From positions 1 through 60,013 of the forward strand of contig NZ_PVLV01000099.1 in NCBI RefSeq assembly GCF_002982015.1: a stretch of 60,013 nucleotides of DNA, read 5' to 3'. The position numbers and the translations under genes are program-made. The notes under the pieces are model-generated. The model worked only from the letters and a program-made list of their open reading frames with translations, did no database searches and was not told the origin of the DNA. Below, in pieces: positions 58,972 to 60,013 of the stretch. Origin of the DNA: Streptomyces solincola. Its GTDB lineage: Bacteria > Actinomycetota > Actinomycetes > Streptomycetales > Streptomycetaceae. Every line of letters begins with the position of its first letter. Positions within the stretch are counted from its first letter, which is position 1.

Positions 58972-60013
58972 TCAGACCTCGTAGGGCTGGACGACGATGA
59001 AGTTGCCGGGTGCGCCCCGGAACTGGAGGTTGACGGTCTCCCCGCTGTGGCCGGGGTAGGCGTTGCGGCGCAGCCGGACCTGGCTGGAGAGCACCACCTG
59101 GGAGGCGGCGGACCAGGCGACGACCGCGTTGCAGTCGGCGAAGGTGGTGGGGGTGACGGGCAGCACCACGGGGGTGCCGTGGGTCTTGACGACGACGGTG
59201 CCGGTGCCCTGGAAGAGCATGGTGAACAGCGCGCCGCCGGGGATGCCGTGGCCCTCGACGCGGCGCACCTCGTGGTGCAGCGACTCGTCGAAGGCGAGGA
59301 CGTTCTCCGCGGAGACGCAGATGCCGTCGCCCTGGAGCTCGATGGGGTGCAGGTGGGCGCTGTCCTCGGCGAGGAAGACCTGGCCGCGGCCGGAGCAGCG
59401 CATGAGCTGCATCTCCTGGCCGGTGGCGTTGCCCACGATGCGGCCGGTGAAGCCGGCGCCCTTGTAGCCGAACTCGACCTTGCCCTGGTACATGACCATG
59501 CTGCCCTGGCGGGCCAGCACCGGGGTGCCGCCCATGGCCAGGTCGACCCGCATGAGCTGCTGGTTCTGCGGGGTCCAGCGCTGCCCGGTGGGCGTCTCGC
59601 GGTACTTCTGGAGGGCGGCGGCGAGCCCGGCCCCGCCCTGCGGCGGGCCCTGCGGGATGCCGTACCCGCCCGCGCCGGGCGGCTGGGGCTGCCCGAACTG
59701 CGGCGGCTGGGCCTGGCCGTAGCCGGGCGGCTGGGCGTACCCGCCGGGCGCGGGCGGCTGGCCCTGGCCCGGGACCTGTCCGTACGGCGGTGTCTGGCCG
59801 CCGGTGGGCGGCTGCCCGTACGGCGACGGCGCCGGCGGGGCCAGCGGCGCGGCCATGGTGGGCGCCGAGTGCATCTGCGGCGGCGCCGGCGGGGCCTGGT
59901 GGCCCGCGGGCTGCCCGTACGGCGGGGTGCCGGCCGGTTGGCCGTGCGGCGGGGTGCCCGGGGGCTGGCCCTGGGCCGGCGGGTAGCCGTATCCGCCGGG
60001 GCCTGGCTGCGGC
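58972..60013 (-). CDS. AIM24-family protein 3, 5' end beyond window (possible TerD fusion)
   Basis: The 3' 347 codons of a larger gene. The visible part has a long Pro/Gly/Gln/Tyr-rich linker (from the window edge to ~59640: repeats of PPYGQ and PPGYGQ) and a complete C-terminal AIM24 domain (VLARQGSMVMYQGKVEFGYK, VFLAEDSAHLHPIELQGDGI, VLAFDESLHHEVRRVEGHGI). The frame is open to the window end with no stop; in Streptomyces such a linker often joins a TerD domain to AIM24, which lies outside. The ATG at 59874 is therefore probably internal. Confidence 0.85.
   Translation of the reverse strand, partial: PQPGPGGYGYPPAQGQPPGTPPHGQPAGTPPYGQPAGHQAPPAPPQMHSAPTMAAPLAPPAPSPYGQPPTGGQTPPYGQVPGQGQPPAPGGYAQPPGYGQAQPPQFGQPQPPGAGGYGIPQGPPQGGAGLAAALQKYRETPTGQRWTPQNQQLMRVDLAMGGTPVLARQGSMVMYQGKVEFGYKGAGFTGRIVGNATGQEMQLMRCSGRGQVFLAEDSAHLHPIELQGDGICVSAENVLAFDESLHHEVRRVEGHGIPGGALFTMLFQGTGTVVVKTHGTPVVLPVTPTTFADCNAVVAWSAASQVVLSSQVRLRRNAYPGHSGETVNLQFRGAPGNFIVVQPYEV

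Noticed and set aside
1..60013. Prophage, integrative element or CRISPR
   Set aside because: No integrase, terminase, tail or cas gene, no spacer-repeat pattern, and composition is uniform.

Overview
The window is high-GC actinobacterial chromosome, almost certainly Streptomyces or a close relative. Third codon positions are nearly all G or C, GTG/TTG starts and ATGA/GTGA gene overlaps are common, terminators are long GC hairpins, and the gene set is diagnostic: sodN/sodX, snpR/snpA, sigH with its anti-sigma gene, wblE, the das chitobiose locus with dasR, B12-controlled nrdAB, sigR/rsrA and catR. From memory, the order matches the central S. coelicolor core from sodN to beyond catR, so most of this is conserved core rather than a genomic island. 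I see no prophage, CRISPR array, integrase or insertion sequence.

Layout. 1-5.3 kb: 3' end of a CGNR zinc-finger gene at the sequence edge, nickel superoxide dismutase with its maturation protease, the secreted metalloprotease snapalysin with its divergent LysR activator, and a reductase. 5.3-8 kb: a two-gene operon coding for a family-2B-type encapsulin shell (HK97 fold carrying a cyclic-nucleotide-binding-like domain) and a polyprenyl diphosphate synthase, its probable cargo. 8.3-11.9 kb: an amidase with no signal peptide, a D-cysteine desulfhydrase/ACC deaminase-like enzyme, a Na+/H+ antiporter and a UBP zinc finger. 12.1-17.4 kb: stress and development regulators (UshX-like anti-sigma, SigH, WblE, PdtaS-type kinase) and a lipid-kinase homologue. 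17.4-25.8 kb: the N-acetylglucosamine/chitobiose regulon (nagB, a GH3 hexosaminidase, dasABC, dasR), with five DasR-operator-like sequences on and around it. 25.7-28.5 kb: a broken aldo/keto reductase, a DUF3311/MctP-like carboxylate symporter pair and a GNAT enzyme. 28.5-34 kb: riboswitch plus class Ia ribonucleotide reductase, a secreted carboxypeptidase and peptide deformylase. 35-38 kb: a GH64 beta-1,3-glucanase behind tandem operators, and the thiol-stress pair sigR/rsrA with a textbook autoregulatory promoter. 38.6-45.3 kb: SRAP, an M50-like protease, aroA, rsgA, an SMR transporter, hisN, a CBS protein and a Fur-family regulator. 45.4-47.8 kb: two identical initiator tRNA genes flanking a SEL1-repeat protein gene. 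47.9-60 kb: UPF0182 membrane protein, PPA1309 family, PDZ/Lon-like protease, moaE, an SDR, a DUF2342 putative protease with a NUDIX gene, and three AIM24-domain genes, the last running off the window.

How it works together. The das/nag block takes up and degrades chito-oligosaccharides under DasR control. SigH, SigR/RsrA, WblE, the CatR-like repressor and Ni-SOD form an oxidative and osmotic stress layer. nrdAB responds to cobalamin. The least explained element is the encapsulin/prenyl-synthase compartment, which has an amidase resembling phage lysins across its divergent promoter region. Other points worth following are the nested palindrome inside the GH3 gene, the operator pairs before GH64 and MctP, the two initiator tRNAs and the AIM24 triplet.
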